Source: Pseudarthrobacter naphthalenicus
GTDB lineage: Bacteria; Actinomycetota; Actinomycetes; Actinomycetales; Micrococcaceae
DNA length: 64,000 nt
Reading direction: 5' to 3'
Assembly: GCF_029076445.1 (NCBI RefSeq)
Contig: NZ_JARESG010000006.1
Location: 1-64,000, forward strand
Both the position numbers and the translations under genes were made by a program. Under the pieces are notes generated by a model that saw only the letters and a program-made list of their open reading frames with translations, was not told the origin of the DNA and did no database searches. Below, one piece after another: positions 61,839-64,000 of this stretch (position 1 is the stretch's first letter; each line of letters begins with the position of its first letter).

Positions 61839-62002
61839 AGCTGCCGCCTTCGGTTAGGGGACACTTTGTACGGGTGTATTGTCTGGCGTACCCCGTAGGG
61901 GTCCGCTCTAAACGCCGCTGCGCCAGCAGGACGCCCGCGGGCTTTAAGTCAGCCGGCCGCCATCGGTTGGCCGAGGCAAATGCACGAGGACAGGAGACTG
62001 AC

Positions 62003-62689
62003 GTGGCCAGGACGACGACGCTGAGCGAGACCACGGTGGAGGCGGTAATGGCCGAGCTGGCTGCACTTGAGGACCCCCGGGCCCGCGAGGTCAACGCGCG
62101 GCACGGCGACGATCACGGAGTGAACCTCAGCAAGCTGCGGGCGGTAGCCAAGCGGCTGAAGGTCCAGCAGGACCTCGCACTCCAACTGTGGGCGACCGGG
62201 GACACCGCGGCGCGGCTGTTGGCCCTGCTGATCTGCCGCCCGAAGGCATTCGATGCGGCCGAACTGGACCTCATGCTGCGCGGGGCCCGCACCCCCAAGG
62301 TGCAGGACTGGCTGGTGAACTATGTGGTGAAGAAGAGCCCGCACGCCGAGGCCCTTCGCCTCCTCTGGTTCGCCGACCCGGATCCGGTGGTGGCGAGTGC
62401 CGGCTGGGCCCTGACAACAGAACGCGTGGCGAAAGAGCCGGAGGGCCTTGACCTCCCGGGGCTCCTGGACGTCATCGAAGCGGAGATGCAGTCCGCGCCG
62501 GAGCGCCTGCAGTGGGCCATGAACCACTGCCTGGCCCAGATCGGCATTGAACACGCCGGGCACCGGGCCCGCGCGCTGGACATCGGGGAGCGGTTGGAAG
62601 TGCTCAAGGACTACCCGACGCCAGCGAACTGCACCTCGCCGTACGCGCCCATCTGGATCGCGGAGATGATCAAGCGGCGGCAGCAGTAG
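62003..62689 (+). CDS. DNA alkylation repair-like HEAT protein (AlkD family)
   Basis: A 228-residue alpha-helical repeat protein with AlkD-like blocks (NLSKLRAVAKRLKVQQDLALQ, LQWAMNHCLAQIGI). GTG 62003 has AGGAG six bases upstream; the longer reading from 61874 lacks a site and overlaps the promoter region of the divergent glycosyltransferase gene. AlkD-type glycosylases remove bulky N3/N7-alkyl bases. Glycosylase activity cannot be confirmed by eye. Confidence 0.75.
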   Translation: MARTTTLSETTVEAVMAELAALEDPRAREVNARHGDDHGVNLSKLRAVAKRLKVQQDLALQLWATGDTAARLLALLICRPKAFDAAELDLMLRGARTPKVQDWLVNYVVKKSPHAEALRLLWFADPDPVVASAGWALTTERVAKEPEGLDLPGLLDVIEAEMQSAPERLQWAMNHCLAQIGIEHAGHRARALDIGERLEVLKDYPTPANCTSPYAPIWIAEMIKRRQQ

Positions 62690-62700
62690 TCCGAGGACAT

Positions 62701-62757
62701 CGAGCGGCGACGTCTCGGCGCTAAGCGAGGCACTTAGCGCCGAGACCTCGCCACTCG
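62701..62757. repeat. Hairpin with 25-bp arms after the AlkD-like gene
   Basis: Left arm 62701-62725 and right arm 62733-62757 pair at 23 of 25 positions (core GTCTCGGCGCTAAG and CTTAGCGCCGAGAC), with a 7-nt loop. It is a fourth palindrome type in the window. There is no T-tract. Confidence 0.85.
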
Positions 62758-62763
62758 ACGGGC

Positions 62764-62807
62764 GTGGGCTCCGAGGAAACGTGGGCTCCGAGGAAACGTG
62801 GGCTCCG
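62764..62807. repeat. 17-bp tandem repeat before the HAD phosphatase gene
   Basis: GTGGGCTCCGAGGAAAC occurs at 62764 and 62781 with a partial third at 62798. It sits between the hairpin and the HAD start at 62839, in the likely promoter or leader region. Confidence 0.85.
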
Positions 62808-62838
62808 CCGCCCAAAACGCCCCACGTAGACTGACTGT

Positions 62839-63657
62839 ATGCGGCTGGTAGCAAGTGATATTGACGGGACCATTCTTGGGCACGACGGAAAAATCAGCGA
62901 CCGCACCGTCCGTGCCTTCCACGCCTGCCGGGAGGCCGGCGTCGAACTGGTCTTTGTCACCGGCCGGCCGCCGCGCTGGCTGCACCCGCTGCAGGATCAG
63001 CTGGGCCACACCGGCACGGTGATCTGCTCCAACGGCGCCGTGGTCTGGGACCTTGAGGCCGACCGGCTGGTCTCCGCCCGGACACTCAGCCTTGACGCCG
63101 TCCGGGAAACCCGCCGGATTATTAAGTCCCTGCGTCCGGCCGCGCTGTTCGCGGCCGAGACCCTCACCGGGTTCCATCTGGAGCCGGGCTTCATCGAGAA
63201 CGGCTCCAGCGAGTTGCTGGCCGAATTCACCCCCGCCCCGCTGGCGGAAACGCTCACCGCGGACGACGCCGTCGTGAAGTTCCTCGCAATCGTCAGGGAG
63301 GGCACTCCGGACGATTTCCTCGCTGAAGTCCGTCCCGCCGTCGCGCACCTCGCGTACGCAACGCACTCAGCTCCCAGCGTGGCCATGCTGGAACTGTGCC
63401 TTCCCGGCGTCAACAAGGCAGTCACCCTGGCCGAGTACGCCAGGTCCCTCTCGATCGACGCCGCGGACGTGGTGGCGTTCGGCGACATGCCCAACGACGT
63501 GGAGATGCTGCGCTGGGCAGGCAGCGGATACGGGATGGCCAGCGGCCACCCGGATGCCATCCGCGCGGCCGGGCAACAGGCACCCCACTTTGACGACGAC
63601 GGCGTGGCCCAGGTTCTGGAGGCCAGGCTCGCGGAGTTGGGTGTACAGCGCGCCTGA
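62839..63657 (+). CDS. HAD-superfamily phosphatase, Cof type
   Basis: A 272-residue hydrolase with motif I DIDGTIL at residues 7-13, motif II VTGRPPRW, and motif IV FGDMPNDVEMLRWAG. The cap domain is of the C2B kind found in Cof/YbiV proteins that dephosphorylate sugar phosphates and flavin precursors. Its specific substrate is not visible. Confidence 0.9.
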   Translation: MRLVASDIDGTILGHDGKISDRTVRAFHACREAGVELVFVTGRPPRWLHPLQDQLGHTGTVICSNGAVVWDLEADRLVSARTLSLDAVRETRRIIKSLRPAALFAAETLTGFHLEPGFIENGSSELLAEFTPAPLAETLTADDAVVKFLAIVREGTPDDFLAEVRPAVAHLAYATHSAPSVAMLELCLPGVNKAVTLAEYARSLSIDAADVVAFGDMPNDVEMLRWAGSGYGMASGHPDAIRAAGQQAPHFDDDGVAQVLEARLAELGVQRA

Positions 63658-63756
63658 CCGCTGCCATGGCCCTTTTCACAGCTACCGCTCACCTCACGTT
63701 AACTTTCGCCGCCTAACGTTGGCGTGGACAAGCATCCACAGCTTGAGGGGAACGTC

Positions 63757-64000
63757 ATGGCAAGGAACGGCAATCAACGCAGGCACGAAGCGGCAATCCG
63801 CCCGGCAGAGCCTGCCGCGCACTGGAAGGCGCTGAAGGAAGGCGACCGTGTGCGCATCCTCATCACTCCCGGATACGAAACCGGCGGGTTCGTCGATGCC
63901 ATCACCTCGGACTGCACCTCTGTGTGGGTGAACCTCGACGGCGGGCTGGGACGCACGATGCTCCACTGCAGCGATGACGTGGAGATCGTGCCGCAGGGCG
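63757..64000 (+). CDS. Small protein with SH3-like segment, truncated by the right edge
   Basis: 81 codons are visible from ATG 63757, with GAGGGG six bases upstream. After a basic N-terminus (MARNGNQRRHEAAIRP) comes a beta-rich stretch, GDRVRILITPGYETGGFVDA and VWVNLDGGLGRTMLH, suggestive of a small barrel fold. I do not recognise the family. The C-terminal end is outside the window. Confidence 0.65.
   Translation, partial: MARNGNQRRHEAAIRPAEPAAHWKALKEGDRVRILITPGYETGGFVDAITSDCTSVWVNLDGGLGRTMLHCSDDVEIVPQG

Overview
The window is GC-rich, densely coded, chromosomal-type DNA from an actinobacterium. Gene content and order point to Micrococcaceae close to Arthrobacter or Pseudarthrobacter: a glyA-soxBDAG-sdaA-purU operon, a manganese-type homoprotocatechuate dioxygenase whose metal ligands sit at the same residue numbers as in Arthrobacter globiformis MndD, and many GTG/TTG starts with 4-nt overlaps. 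There are no rRNA or tRNA genes, no recognisable insertion sequence and no phage genes. Genus assignment is an inference from content.

Layout from left to right. (1) 1-8.4 kb: nucleoside salvage, with a LacI regulator, nucleoside hydrolase, MFS transporter and ribokinase, then an NCS1 permease divergent from a PucR regulator. (2) 8.6-9.6 kb: an isolated DUF559-type endonuclease-like gene bracketed by repeats. (3) 9.7-24.3 kb: a creatinine-to-pyruvate island. On the plus strand are an MHS transporter, creatinase, creatininase and an IclR regulator. On the minus strand are glyA, soxBDAG, sdaA and purU. A GntR gene lies between the two arms. Together they take creatinine to creatine, sarcosine, glycine plus a C1 unit, serine and pyruvate, with formyl-THF overflow handled by PurU. 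(4) 24.5-27.4 kb: three GAF-ANTAR antiterminator-type proteins interleaved with two paralogous small proteins, one of them frameshifted. (5) 27.6-30.1 kb: an alpha/beta hydrolase, a GntR regulator and nagB. (6) 30.2-38.2 kb: a homoprotocatechuate meta-cleavage operon (an FAH-RraA fusion, gntR, hpaE, hpaD, hpaH, hpaI and a gabD-like gene). (7) 38.4-48.0 kb: an IclR regulator, TPP enzyme, gamma-carbonic anhydrase-like protein, 2-hydroxycarboxylate transporter, HMG-CoA-lyase-like enzyme and CaiB-type CoA transferase whose joint substrate I cannot name, then a divergent 3-hydroxybenzoate 4-monooxygenase (mobA) with its own IclR. (8) 48.1-60.7 kb: a sialic-acid locus of nagA, nanE, nanK, a lyase and an ABC importer with a fused permease-ATPase (the SiaEFGI/SatABCD arrangement), plus a sialidase and a PfkB sugar kinase. 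(9) 60.7-64 kb: household genes (DUF2795, glycosyltransferase, AlkD-like, HAD phosphatase, and a partial small protein).

The main non-coding theme is a repeat family with a 32-bp period, core CTCTCTCACTTAATGTGGGT, at five operon ends. Other distinct palindromes occur at 34390, 36009 and 62701. Several promoters carry visible palindromic operators next to the matching regulator genes.

The signals most worth following are the ANTAR plus small-protein cassettes, the FAH-RraA fusion in a pathway lacking a recognisable CHMI isomerase, the unassigned CoA-transferase/HMGL/2HCT/TPP cluster, the 32-bp repeat family, and the hairpin plus tandem repeats between creatinase and creatininase.
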